Assembly (NCBI RefSeq): GCF_000143415.4 | Contig: NW_003314383.1 | Coordinates: 1 to 56,145 of the forward strand | Origin: Selaginella moellendorffii | Lineage: Eukaryota > Streptophyta > Lycopodiopsida > Selaginellales > Selaginellaceae | Direction of reading: 5' to 3' | DNA length: 56,145 bases | Shown here: positions 1-11,580 of the stretch, piece by piece | Numbering within the stretch: position 1 is the first letter of the stretch | How the letters are laid out: every line of letters starts with the position of its first letter | The notes under the pieces: generated by a model | Told to the model about the DNA's origin: nothing | The model's input: only the letters and a program-made list of their open reading frames with translations | Database searches by the model: none | Program-made: the position numbers and the translations under genes

Positions 1-1500
1 ATTATATCACAAAATAGAATTAATAACTTGTGTTCTCTCCTGGACCAAAATCTGGCTCTTCCTGGCCATCACCACTATACACATGGCTCAAGCAAGAATT
101 TTTCCTCCTGCATCTACTGAGGGAAAGGAAAAGCAAATCAAACTCATATCTAGCATCCAAATCCTCACCCAATATAGAAAGACAACTTTGCACTTAAAAT
201 GAAATTATTCAGAGCACCCCAAAATAGATGAAAACCAAATTTCTTCTTCAACTACCATAGTAGTGTCATAGCCTAGAAATATTGATAGTTTTAAAAGATG
301 ATTTTCTATGAGGGACTGGAAACAGGATCTACTCTCCATTAATGAATGATTGAGATCAAATCCTCAGAAGCTTACCATCACATATTTGCTATCTCTATAT
401 CCTTCACCCCACACCCCACATGCTAAATGCTCATTCTTCTTTGATTTATTGGCTAAAAAGCATTGATTGACTTTGCTCTCATCTGAGCACAGTTTGATAT
501 CACATGCTTTGATATAAAAATCAATTAGAGCCTAGTGAAAAAAGCCTTGATTACAGCTCTACTTTTTTCTTTTAGTTCTTACACAGCATTATAACTGTTA
601 AAACACATACACACAGTGTTCATGTAGAGAAGAGCACTCACAAGAGAGACTTACTGCCCACTACTACTGCCAGTGAGAAGCATTCTCCCAATTGCTAACT
701 TTGAAATGCTAATATAAATTCTAGAATTTAAATCTAATATAAAAATAAATATGGATTCAATTTCAAGAGTTATTATTATATGAATTCAAGAAGTATATAA
801 TCAGTTTTTTTACATGTAGATAGTGTTTTTATAACTTTAAATCAGGCTTAAAATCTATTTTATCCAGATTTATAAACTATTTATATCTAATTTTTAGATG
901 TAAATAATATCTGAATATATCAAGTTTCAAATTTATGTCCTTGTAATCTTACAATTTATAGGCAATTGATAGATTGAAGGTAATGTGTAATAGATATAGA
1001 GTTCATGTATGAATTAAAATGGAGAATCATGCTTTTTTAACATGCTACTCCTCAAGTCTAACCTCACTCTAATTATTGATGAGACCAAGTTCATCAATCT
1101 AACATCATAATCCATGATAATGTGTATTTTCTTTTGAAAAGAAAGAACTCTTTTTAAATTCTAATCTATAATTATATTCCCTCTTTCTGGAGAAAATAGT
1201 TTTTAATTAAAATTGTAAGGAGAAAATTGCCAACAAAGCTTTAATTCTGATCTTTCTAGATATCTTTACCATTATGAATACCTTATAGACTTACATGGCA
1301 GAAACTGTTAAGTTTAAAAGACAAACAATAATCTCAAGTGTTACTATATTTCCATAACTGCACCACCCCATATATAGAGCTTTAGAGTATTGTCCAGATA
1401 AAAAGTTTTTTCTTCCAATACCTGTAATACTTTAGCTACTCCCAAACACCAATAGTACTAATACTTTATTCTTTACTACATGTAAGAAAAGCAAACTTTT
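1..1500. other. AT-rich sequence without a recognised gene
   Basis: Low-complexity, AT-rich sequence with no long open frame, tRNA or known element end. I see nothing that supports a gene here. Confidence 0.6.
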
Positions 1501-4450
1501 CATAAGCATATAGTTTCCATGAGAAGTGGCCAAGCAGCCATATTGGTAAGACCAGTTTACCTTGCAGCCTTCAATCTAAAGCACAATTGGTTATATTTCC
1601 GGTGGCAAACATGGAGTGTGTTGTCTAGTTGCATACACGAATGCCTACCACCAAAAGTGTTGCATTGCCCTTTGAGCATGGAAAACCTTCTGGAGAAGAA
1701 CACATTGTCCTCTGGGCCTGGACAACTTCCTGAAGAAGAACATGCAGCTACACAATGGCAAGCTTGACTACTGATTCCAGCACCTTGCTGATCTTGAAAT
1801 TGTCTTGATTGATTTTCCCTCACTTCTGGCACAAGACAATAAAGTTGTGAACAGTCTCTCTTCGTTTTTTTATAGATAAGCTCTCTTTGCAAAGCAATGC
1901 AAAGCATTAAGAGCTTGCTGGAAACTATGATTATTTACTTTCCAAGAAGGCATGAGATTCATGCTGATTACATCAAGTAACAATCAGGTAGGCCTTTAGT
2001 GTTCTTGCTCACGGGTTGTGATCTCCCTTATCTTGAGTTCAGAGAAGCCTGCAAGCATCACTAGATTGCAAGAACTCAGCCAGCTGTGTATGTCTTTGGA
2101 GACTGCCATTATAAGTACTTTTTCTTTAAATTTAATATAACCTGCACTGCTATGGATTTTGTGAATGACATTTTTAGGACTGATGATCATGCTGTTCTCA
2201 TGGTTTGGTCCATAGTCATAAAAGTTAGGCATGTCCTCCAAAGACCTATGATGAGAACAACCTCTACAATGTACTTGGCAAGCCTACCTTTGAGTGTCTT
2301 CTTGTCTTTGAGTTTCATCCAGTAGAGGCAGTGACTTCAAAGCAGGATTCACTCCTTGTGATAAGTCAATTTACACTAGGAGAGGCAAGTCTGAGGTGTG
2401 GACACTGCTCGGGCATCAGAAATATCTAAGGTTTGTTTCCTGGATATCAGCCACAAAGAAAAAGAGTTATCCTTCTGAATCTTTGGAGGAAAATATTTTC
2501 ACCCCATTTTCTTGAAAAGTGATGAGCTGAACAATCTTTGCACAGGGCCATCAGTTCTCCGCGGTCTTCTTTTAACCTTCACCGGAAACTCACCTTCTTT
2601 CAGTTTTTCCTCCTTTTCATTCAGATATGTAACATTTCTACTGAATGAAACCTTTGAAAGCAATAAAACTATAGCAAATCAATTGCCACGACAATAGATT
2701 GGGAATGAGGAAATAAAAACAGCAAATAGATCTTAAAAATAGAACAATGCATCTTAGATCGTTCCAAAAGATGGTGTTTCTGGCATGAAACAATGGGAAG
2801 CAGTGGTTTTACCCTAAAAACTACAAAGAGGCAGAATTCAAACGGGGCCAACGTTTTGCCAATGATCCTCGCCATCCATATCAAGCATTATAGATTTGAA
2901 TGCTCAGATTGTGAGTATCTGCCATAAGTAAAATTGAAAACTATAATGGAATATATGGCATCAATGCCAAAAATAGCAACTTTAAATAAGGAGGATACCA
3001 TCATTGAAATTGGTTAAAATCAAGATGATGATAAAAAAAAGCTCATTTTTCCATTATTATAAACTATTTAAACATCTTCTAAACTAAGTGATAGAAGTGG
3101 AAGGCTCAAGTGAATCTGTCCCTACAACATGAGAAAGATGAGCATGAAATGAGCTAGAATCATGAAAGTTCACCTTTCTCAAACAGAACCATGATGTTCT
3201 TGCATAGATAGCCAGGTTCATCTAGTTGGAAAGGATAGTATCTATATTTTGTCAAGTAATAACACTTTTATATAGTCCCATACTGCAAAAGCTTACTCAC
3301 AACATAGCAACGTCATTTGGATGTATTCTCAATAATTAGAACTCATTATAATGTTAAAGCATTGATCTTTTTAACTATGTTTTTTATGAGTAAAAAAATT
3401 AGAAATTTTTAATAAATTTTAAGCAAAAAATGTGTTTTAACATCTTGAATGATATTATACTTTATAAAAATATATGTATATTAATTTCTAGCTAAACTAT
3501 AAACTGAATGTTTATAATGTAACTATGATTTAGTTTAATCTCCTTTTCTTGATATTATGACTTCCTTGATATACTTGGGTGGTAAATTGAGTGAAAACAG
3601 TTATATAAGGTTTAAAATTTTCAGTAACAATACATTCATAAGTATATTGAAAGCCAGTTAAAACTACAACTTGAAATTACATTAGAAGAATTTGCATTTC
3701 AAGACAGAAAGTTTTCCTCAAGTGCCTCATAGTCTGAAAGGTGGACGGACACTTTTTTACAGTGCCTACACAGATTTCTAGCCAGCTTGCTAAACGCCTT
3801 GAAGGAGGTCTGGAGAACATCATCATGAAGTGCAGATTGTAAATCTCTTTTCTCACCAATGTTTGATGGAAATCTAGAAGTCTGTAGAATCTGAGAACCA
3901 CAACCAATTCTCTGTAGCGTTTCTGTAGAACTGTTCTCTTCCACAACTGCAGTCGACACTGCTTCCAAGCCATATTAAAGCTGCTCCTAGAAGTAGCATG
4001 ACATGCTTGCCAAGATCCAGGGAGCTTATTTCTATTGGAGGAGACTCAAAGGTGCCTTATTCCTCTGATAAAACATGCGTGATGAAATGATGAACACTAG
4101 CCATAGCAACACATACCATTCACATAAAGAAGCACTGAGTATATGTGTACATCTGAACCGAGACTTCCCTATCATCCCTTTCATCTGGCACATGTTCTTG
4201 AACCTCCTGCTTCAACTCAGCTAGCCTATCCAGCAGGATGTGTGGCATCATATAGCTAAGGAGCTTGTTCACAATCAAGTTCTCTCCACTCCACAGCTGT
4301 GAAATGAGTCCCTTCTAGTCAAGCTTTTTCAAAGTGGTGGTGCCTCCCAAGAATCTATGAACAATTGCTGTAGGGCACACTTGAAACCAGTAGAAGAAAA
4401 CTCCATCACCAAAAGAAGAATACAAAAAATTAAAAATAGGAAAAGAAAAA
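1500..4450. other. Mixed region with exon-like patches, no named gene
   Basis: Base composition rises above the flanking AT-rich DNA and several short open stretches occur on the minus strand. One is an 89-codon frame at 3699-3968. Another, at about 4170-4262, reads PHILLDRLAELKQEVQE and looks like a helical exon. I do not recognise the family of either, and no continuous gene can be built. These may be decayed or captured exons like those in the 39-50 kb region. Confidence 0.3.
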
Positions 4451-4959
4451 AAAGGAACATTTACCTTGTCAAGCATGATAGAAATGTTTGTTTATAGACA
4501 CCCTCGGCCTGTATGGGTTACGAACTTTCAAAGTCTCCTTTAATGTAATCTCAAACCTGGTTCTCGGTGTTGACTATACCAAGTTCATAAGAGAAATTGG
4601 CATCCTTTCTCCTCTTCTTGGCGCTTCTTAGGCAGTAATTGGTGTTCCAGATTCATAAACTCCAACTATAAAAATGTGAGTTGAGATCCAAGTTTAAAAC
4701 TTAGAACATACTAGTTAGGCCATATTTCCAACTGACCATTCAGTAGGCAAGATCTAATACCCCCTGTCTCATCTCTTCAAGCTTCAACTTTGTCACCAGG
4801 CTAGAAGTAATACATACTGGATGATGCTACTCCTTGATAACATCTTGTGAATCTCCACTCCAAGATTAAGATAGCTCCCATGACAATACTAGCTTCCACA
4901 TAAACAAAATGAATTACTGTACTCCTCTTTTCTCTGTAAGACAATGAGTCATTCTTGCA

Positions 4960-5300
4960 CGGTCATAAAGAGGAAGAGAAATTATCTAAATTTGTTAGCA
5001 TTTAGCTATCAGTCATACACAGGATAAATGCTAAATTAGTATACTTTATCTGAAGACTGATATTTTGACAGCTAAGTTATATATATTGTAATTGAGTTAT
5101 TTATTTCACAGATATATATTTCTCTTATCTCTTCTTGATTCATCATATTATATATTTATAGTTAGATAGTTACTAAGGTTCTTAATTTTAGACATATCAA
5201 TTTTCAAATATATATTCAGATAGGATAAATGAAACCTTTATGAAAAGACTAATATTAGTATTGATAGTGTTATAAATTTGTATATACTTTTTGTTATGCT
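4960..5300. other. AT-rich spacer
   Basis: AT-rich sequence with no supportable feature. Confidence 0.5.
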
Positions 5301-5500
5301 TTTAACCACTATCCCCACTGTATATTTGGAATCCCCCACCCCTTCCCCCCTAATAATGCATGCTTTGGGATTTCACCTAATCCCAGGAGTTAATCGTTGG
5401 GACAAGTTTGAAAATTTATTGAATATGGAATAGCACTAGCTCAAAAATTAGGGTGTAGAAACAACACTAGGGATTTAGAACATACTCTATATTCCATACA
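5301..5500 (+). mobile_element. Fragment of G-family LTR
   Basis: This matches 8705-8960 by eye. Both contain a cactatcc start, a run of C, the module TTTGGGATTTCACC / TTTGGGCTTTCACC, a caggagtta block, and a conserved tattgaatatggaat-like segment. It is a decayed piece of the G LTR family. It overlaps the gag remnant on the other strand at its right end. Confidence 0.55.
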
Positions 5501-5746
5501 TATGCCCTCGAGTAGATCTAGACATTTACCATAAATAGTAACATCTGGAGTTTCTCTAACAGCCAAGAACTTCTTTACATTGGCTACCCAAGCTAGACAC
5601 TCATCCACACCACCATCACCAAAAAAAGTTGGAGTTTTGAGTTGATCTACTAAGGAAGTCTTACTTGGAAAACCACCATATTCAACCTCAAGTGCCTTAA
5701 CATGCCCATGCATGGTATTCATCATGCCGTGCATCTCATCTTGCAT
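5441..5746 (-). pseudogene. Retrotransposon gag remnant (Ty3/gypsy-like)
   Basis: A 101-codon frame contains LKTPTFFGDGGVDECLAWV followed by VKKFLAVRETPD. It resembles the N-terminal gag region of plant Ty3/gypsy elements, which typically has a P-x-F-x-G pattern, an acidic/aromatic helix and a KxFxA step. The preceding residues (HGMMNTMHGHVKALE) look like the usual gag N-terminal helix. The frame ends after 101 codons, far short of a full gag, and no continuation is open downstream. A primer-binding-like site lies about 125 bp upstream on the same strand, which fits the start of an internal domain. The family call is by pattern only. Confidence 0.5.
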
Positions 5747-5870
5747 TTCTTACTGATTTTGATTAAGGGCTCATAGCTCATGAATAACATTTTGAATATT
5801 CCAAACCTCCGCAGCTCTATCAGCACCACTATTGACACCACCATCAAAGGATTTCAGTGTTCATCTTGGT

Positions 5871-5882
5871 TGGCTATACCAA
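5871..5882 (-). other. Degenerate tRNA-iMet primer binding site
   Basis: On the minus strand this reads TTGGTATAGCCA, close to the TTGGTATCAGAGC type used by plant LTR elements. It lies just upstream of the gag remnant on the same strand. Confidence 0.35.
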
Positions 5883-6142
5883 CTTGTACTAATGTCAAGA
5901 TCTCGTATTAAAAGATAAAATCTAGTTTCCCTAGACTATGCTATGCCTCCTTTTGAGGTTCCTCACCACTCAACCACCCCCAAGCTACCTCAAAAGCTCC
6001 ACTATGCTGCAACTCCACTGTGAGCCCTAGTATAGGTTAAGTTCCTTACCCTAACATACCTTAATATACCCTTAAGCTTCCCTTTGACCCATGTTGACCA
6101 CATGGTCAAAGCTGGCACCTAACAAACACTTGGTGTATATAG

Positions 6143-7125
6143 ATGCAGAACAAGTATAAAGGGAGCTGTGTCTTAGGAGGAAGTCAAGAAAGAGTTCTTA
6201 CTTGTGGTATGATGAAAAGACAACTGCTAATTCTATTTGCACACTTCAGCAAGAGGGAAGCCTGGAAAAGTATATCTGAGTCAAGTACATTATCATTAGA
6301 CTTGCCCATGAGATTGCTCATGGACATGTGAATGCCTTTGTCTTTTGAGGATTGTCTCGACTGTCTTTGGAACTCATGGCCTAAAAGCTGAGGAAGGATG
6401 GAAATCCTACTTTAAAGTCAGAAGGCAGTGACAGATGTCATGGCAACTGGTATAAGCCCTAGTCCCACAAGGATACAAGTTCTATGACAGAATGAGATAT
6501 GGGATTGGAAAAAGGAGAAACCTTATATGAACAAAATAGGGTGGTGGCAACAAATCATTATCTAAGAGATGCTTTGGCTGTAGTCATACAAGTCACAAAG
6601 TGTGTGATTGTCCTCTGGTGCAAAGCTGCAAGTCAAATACCAACTCCAAAGGTGTCAATTCCATAGAGATGTTGAACACCAAGGTTCCAGTAAAGAAGTT
6701 GTCCACTATTGTAAAGGTTCATGCTGTATGCACGTGGTGGTATTATCTATATAATGGATTTCCTTTCTAGGTGTTAAGTGATCATAAGCACTTTGTGTTA
6801 CTTTATGCAGCAATGAGTTGAATGCTCAGTAGATGGTTGTGTTGCAAGATTTTCAGGAGAAACTTCAAATTCTTTACAAAGAGGGGAACAAAAAAGTGGT
6901 GGCTGATGCATTGTCTTGATTATGATGTTTGAATGCAACATTCATGGTGGAAACTCCTTATTTATGTTGATAAGGTTGGCACAAGAGAGTGATGTTGAGA
7001 TTCAAGTGTTGAAAGGGACTTTGAAAGAGCCATTCAAGGTGGAAGATGGATGGTTGTTTTACAAAGAAAGCCTTTGTGTCCCTTGGCAGAAAGAGTTGAT
7101 CACAGCAGTAATGTGGGAGTGGAAA
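6143..7125 (+). pseudogene. Collapsed gag-pol of a Ty3/gypsy retrotransposon
   Basis: Three recognisable pieces follow each other on the plus strand. At 6570-6611 the frame reads CFGCSHTSHKVCDC, a CX2CX4HX4C zinc knuckle of gag. At about 6775-6810 LSDHKHFVLLYAA matches the TDHKxLxYL step of the RNase H region. At 6840-6898 the text ending NKKVVADALS matches the end of RNase H (xNxVADALSR). From 6916 to 7125 the frame reads DGWLFYKESLCVPWQKEL, the linker before integrase (DGxLxYxxRLCVP). Protease, reverse transcriptase and most of RNase H are missing between the knuckle and the TDHK step, and stop codons interrupt the frames. It is a dead, internally deleted element. Confidence 0.75.
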
Positions 7126-8060
7126 TGACTAAATTTTTCATTTTACTTTAGTCACTTAACCACACTTTTAACCATTTAGAGGAATCTCACTCATAGCCTT
7201 TAAAGGTTCACATCCCTACTCATGATATTTATTACCCTAAAGATAGCACTTCTATTTTAGCACTCCATCCTAACAGACCTGAGTGCCCCATGTTTCCAAG
7301 TCTCACCTTGAACACTAAGGTACCATCAACATCTTCATGCTTGTTCTTACAATCTCAATAGTAGTTCAAGACCAACCCATCCCTCTAAAACAAGACTATC
7401 CACTCCATGAGTGGCTAGACTTTCTTACCATTCTCTTGATGTTTCAAGATACAAAGGAACACTGTCCTCCAACATCCTTTCCTTGATCCCCACTAAGTCT
7501 CTCTTCCAACATAATAATGCTTGTTAACACCACCACTAAATCAGGGTCTAGAGACCCCTCCATTAACTCCTATTGACTGGTGGGAACTTTTACATATAAT
7601 CATACCTTTGCTTACTAAGTAAGAAGACCATTCTTCTTCTTTCTGACACATAGAACTTTGGGACAATATTTCAAAACACTATAGCCCAATGGAAGCCTTG
7701 TGCACCACCTTCAACCACCAAGGTGCCTTAGCCATGTGGCAAGAGTGAGGTTTTAATGAGCCACACAAGATATCCAAACCTACACTTGGATTGGGAGCAC
7801 CAACAATTTAATCTTTTGAAGGAGCTACAACTGGCTCTTGAACACTTTATTTAGTTATCCCACTTGTTCATTCATATTTACTCTAGCTTTGGACTCCTCA
7901 GTGTTATATCATCACCCACCACATAAATATAACCTTCTTTTGCCACATTGGTTTCCTTAGAGTCCTTCTACTATCCCATAGGGATTTACCACACCTCCTA
8001 GACTTTTGGAGATGATCTCTTTAGGATTTCACCTCCAGATATATCAGGCCTCAAATATAT
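7124..8060 (-). mobile_element. Old B-family LTR remnant
   Basis: The segment starts with a degraded copy of the B-family LTR end (gactaaatttttcattttac, then tttagtcacttaaccacac) and follows the order of that LTR: a ggtaccatca block, a ccactaaatca block, a tccactc block, and a ccacacttggattgggagc block. It is more diverged than the copies in the 20-38 kb stack. Orientation is inferred from the B element, whose PBS is on the minus strand. Confidence 0.7.
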
Positions 8061-8208
8061 TAGGCCCTCAGATATATCAGGCCTTAGGTCTGTTTAGCTC
8101 TAGATAAATTTGACACTTCAACCCCTTGAGTTATTAGTGGAATGAGATGGTTATGGTATTGTTCTACTTCAATAGTTGGGTTTTGGGACTTTGACACTTC
8201 AATGTATC

Positions 8209-9358
8209 TGTAGCGCACGTGGTTTTTACCCTTTATCCTATGGTGATTTACCATAGGATAACACCACGAAGCGGAACCTAAACCCTCTTTGTGCCACGTG
8301 ACAGATGCCACGTGTCCAAAGGACCGTGGTGTGGAACCCGAGGTTCAGGGCCTTGGGCCACTGAATGAAGGAACAGTGCCAAACTCCCAAGCATGGAGCC
8401 AAGGAGTGACGGAACCGAACCACGAAGCAACTCCCGAGCGTACAGCCCAAGGAGCGAAGGGACAGGAGCCCGAAGCGACTTGGAACAGTCCTAGAGCAAC
8501 CAGCATCCCAATGCCAGGACCAACATGCAAAACGGAGCCAAATGAAGTCTGGCGCTATTTCGGCATACCGGTGGCCTAACGTGAGGATATGGGTACTCCC
8601 CCAGCTAGCATGGAATGGAACTTGGGCTTAGACCCAAGCCGGACACAGAACAAGGACAGGCACACAAGCGGGAGCTAGACTATGCCTCAGGTTGGTGGGC
8701 CATGCCCGACCTACCCACTATCCTTACTATACATTTGGAACCCCCCACAGCCCCCCCCCCCCCTTCCCCTTGAGGAACACATGCTTTGGGCTTTCACCCC
8801 AAGCCTCCCTTAGTATCAGGAGTTAGTCTCTGGGACAAACTCGAAACTTACTAAATATGGAATGTCCTTAGATTGCGAATTTGGACACGGGACGAACACC
8901 GTTGTGTTCAGGCCGATCTTTACATTCCGTAGATGTGCCAAATGAGCAAATCTGGACACTTTCCATAAATAGCATTTGGGACCGAAATGAGACTAACACA
9001 AAGGGCATGATAGCGAGGGTGTTTGGCAGACACGGTAAGCTATCATGTAGCGATATTGAGGAACCAATCTCAATACGTGAGGGTTCTTGTCAAGCCAGTG
9101 CAAGACAGAGCAAAAGAGAACTAAAAAGCCAGGCCAAGTATGCTTGGCTGAATAGACACTTAGGAATTCCGTCCTTATGCTCATCCGGCCAAGTACAGAT
9201 GCAAAGTCCAGTTTACTAACACTTGAACAAGAGGGGCTGATAAAGGGTCCAGCAATACCGACCTTCTGCCATCGTGGCAGTAAGGTAAGAGTGTCCGTAA
9301 GGACTGGTCGACAAGTAACTTTCGATACCCAAAGTCACATGCGCGACAGTATCACATC
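8209..9358 (-). mobile_element. G-family LTR or LTR-derived repeat
   Basis: The part from 8209 to about 8760 is the reverse complement of 52775-53322, and a short copy lies at 54124-54175. The shared end begins TGTAGCGCACG here and appears as GTGTTACA at the other copy, as expected for an LTR terminus. It carries a C13-14 run at about 8748-8762 and the module TTTGGGCTTTCACC shared with B and E LTRs. The far end near 9358 is set only by the start of the next repeat. Short open frames inside (for example 8289-8579) are not credible genes. Confidence 0.6.
8233..8261. repeat. Perfect 12-bp inverted repeat in G-family LTR
   Basis: The arms TTATCCTATGGT and ACCATAGGATAA are separated by GATTT. The same palindrome, with mismatches, is at about 53260-53288 and 54145-54172, close to the same LTR terminus. 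Confidence 0.85.
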
Positions 9359-10315
9359 AATACAAGGAACCAACTCCCTAAGGTATTGACGGCTAAAGGA
9401 TCGCCGAAAGCACAACCAAAATGATAAAGAGTTCATCAAGTCTGAGATAGAGTCCAAGATCGAGTCCGAGACCAAGTCTGAGACTGAGTCCGAGACTAAG
9501 TCTGAGATCAAGATTGAGACTGAGTCTGAATACTAATACAAGTTGTGGGGTGAAAGCCCAAAGCATGTGTCTCCCAGTCTGCAGGGGGTTCCAAAAGTAT
9601 AGTAGGGATAGTGAGGTCTGGGAACCAGTCTTGAAGGAACTCTTTAGTGGTGCTTCCGAACTGACTTGAGGTTGAGATTGGGGCTGAGGGTCCTTGGGTG
9701 GGAGTGAGCATGGACTTGAGTGGTGCCGGAGGGGCCACCCAAGGAAGTGCTCAAGAGCAACTCCCACTTTCGGAAGGGAAACCGACTGCAGTGCTCTTGA
9801 TTCATATGGAGTGGTGCCCCACTTGAGTACCTTGTGGCTTATTGGTTCTCGCCCTTCCTAGGGGCTTAGGCCTTCCCTTCAAGATGGAAGTGGGGGAGTA
9901 GGGGTACCCATACTGGGCCGTTAGGCCATGGTGTTTCCCCCTGGTGTCTTGACGTAAGTGTTGCACCTAAGGCTTGGGATTTAAAGGGGTTCTATGATCA
10001 AGTTTTATTATACCAATGAATGTTAGGAATCTGGAGGCTTAGTGTGCTTAGTTGCTTGTGCCTGTGAGGAGTGTAGCTGAACCTTAAATCCAGTCTAACT
10101 TGGGGAGAGGGATTAGGAGAGAATTTGGGAACCCATGGATGGATGGCTAACACTCTATTATTTGTGTAGTGAATTGCTGAGACCAAATAGGATTAAGTAG
10201 AAATTGGTACAATAGGCAGGAACCTTGGTGAGGAAACTTAACTAAAGCCAAGGCCATGGTGGTCGGATAAACAAGGTAAACCAGCAAATTGGAATGGAAA
10301 ACTTTGTAGCTTACA
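9359..10315 (+). mobile_element. E-family LTR, apparently complete
   Basis: It is homologous along its length to the split E LTR of the nested stack (20563-21011, then 21607-22116 inverted, then 38388-38454). It begins AAGGAACCAACTCC, has gagtc-type hexamer repeats at 9440-9530, the module GGGTGAAAGCCCAAAGC at about 9547, and ends GTAGCTTACA at 10315. The first bases are mutated (TACAAGG instead of TGTAAGG). No matching PBS is evident immediately after 10315, so orientation is relative to the stack copy. Confidence 0.7.
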
Positions 10316-10693
10316 ATCACTCGCCATGCTTTTTTTAGTTGAGAAGTTGATGGAGAATGAAGCCAAAGTTGTGTTGTTGACATGTGAACATTCCCAAATC
10401 TCCTTCATGAGCTCCTAGAGGTTCTCCATGAGCTTGCTCTATTGTTGGTTGTGCTCCTTAAACTCTAATGGCGTTGATTTGACTACTGTAAGCATCTTCT
10501 TGGTGATTGGACAGGGTGCTATTATGCAATAGAGGATTAGGGATGAGGTGAAAGAGAGTCTTGAATGAGCTCATCAATGAATGAGATACTAACCTCATAA
10601 AATATCTTTGACTCAAGCTCTATGGTAGCACAAGTGGTGTCTCTTGGCCACTTTCCTCTAGAGTCCGAGTTTGAGGCCTTACATAAAGGCTAA

Positions 10694-10977
10694 TGTAAAG
10701 AACCAACTCCTCAAGATGTTGTAGGTTAAAAGATCCCCCAAAATCACAATTGGAATGATAAAGAGTTTGTTGAATGATACCAAGTTTTAGACTACATTTA
10801 AAACCAAGTCTGAGACTAAGTTTGAGATCTAAAATTTTGAAGGATCATGACCAAGGCCTTGAAATCCTACTTATTTGGCTCCAAAGTAAGAACCTCCTTG
10901 AATAAGGAATAACTTGAGGTGTTGTTAGCTAAAAGATTCCAAAATCAAGATTAAAACAATAAAGAGTTTGGGGACAA
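10694..10977 (+). mobile_element. Second, partial E-family LTR fragment
   Basis: It starts TGTAAAGAACCAACTCC, repeats the gttaaaagatcc and gataaagagttt blocks of E, and contains a few gagact-type repeats. A second weak copy of the same start follows at about 10905. Confidence 0.55.
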
Positions 10978-10978
10978 A

Positions 10979-11163
10979 TGTAAGCTCTTATATTTGAACT
11001 TCCTAGGAGGCCACCCAACTCAGTACTACTCAAACTCAAGTACACTTAATGACAACTGTTTCAATACCCTTAAACAATTAGAAAAGCATATGCACTTTTG
11101 TTCATAAGCCCTTTTCCTTTATATTTGATCATCTCTTAAATCATTCTTTTTTGGTTGCTTACA
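10979..11163 (-). mobile_element. Solo LTR of the TRIM family, diverged
   Basis: This 185-bp copy of the TRIM LTR runs from TGTAAGCTC to TTGCTTACA. It matches the LTRs at 21012-21208 and 37121-37314 (the latter as reverse complement). No partner LTR or internal region is present. Confidence 0.7.
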
Positions 11164-11224
11164 CATAGTAGTTTTGAGTGGGTTTTCAAAGATGATCCAT
11201 TATGTTAAGCTTGTGTTAGTACCT

Positions 11225-11580
11225 TGGTTCATTAAAATTTTACTTATTGAGGTTTAAAAAAGGTTGTAGCATTCATGTGCTATAATATGATGATGAATAT
11301 GTTAGCACTTCAAGTAAGTTGTTGGATGGAAAAGATGTGGAATTGAGGGATTCACATTGCTAGAAATTGTGTTTGTAAAAGTGGCATTGCTATGTTAGGT
11401 GATAAAGAGTGTTTCTTGGGGCTTGATTTTTCATGTCAAATTTTACTATTTTGGCTTTACATTGGATCTTGAAGGTAAATAAAGAAGAGTGTTAGTGTGA
11501 TATGGATAACTAAAGATATGGTTTTCATGATTGAGTCTTGGGTATTCATTTATATTTACAATGTTGGATATTAGAATTCT
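11225..11580 (+). repeat. H repeat, copy 1
   Basis: The part at about 11405-11580 is clearly similar to 50290-50480. Shared blocks include acattggatcttgaaggt, aagaagagtgttagtg and gatatgg. It has no coding capacity. It is probably internal sequence of an unclassified non-coding LTR element. Confidence 0.5.

Noticed and set aside
8289-8579. A 96-codon coding frame in the G-family LTR
   Set aside because: It is inside a repeat, with a longer overlap of open frames on the other strand, and the copy at 52775-53322 does not keep the frame.
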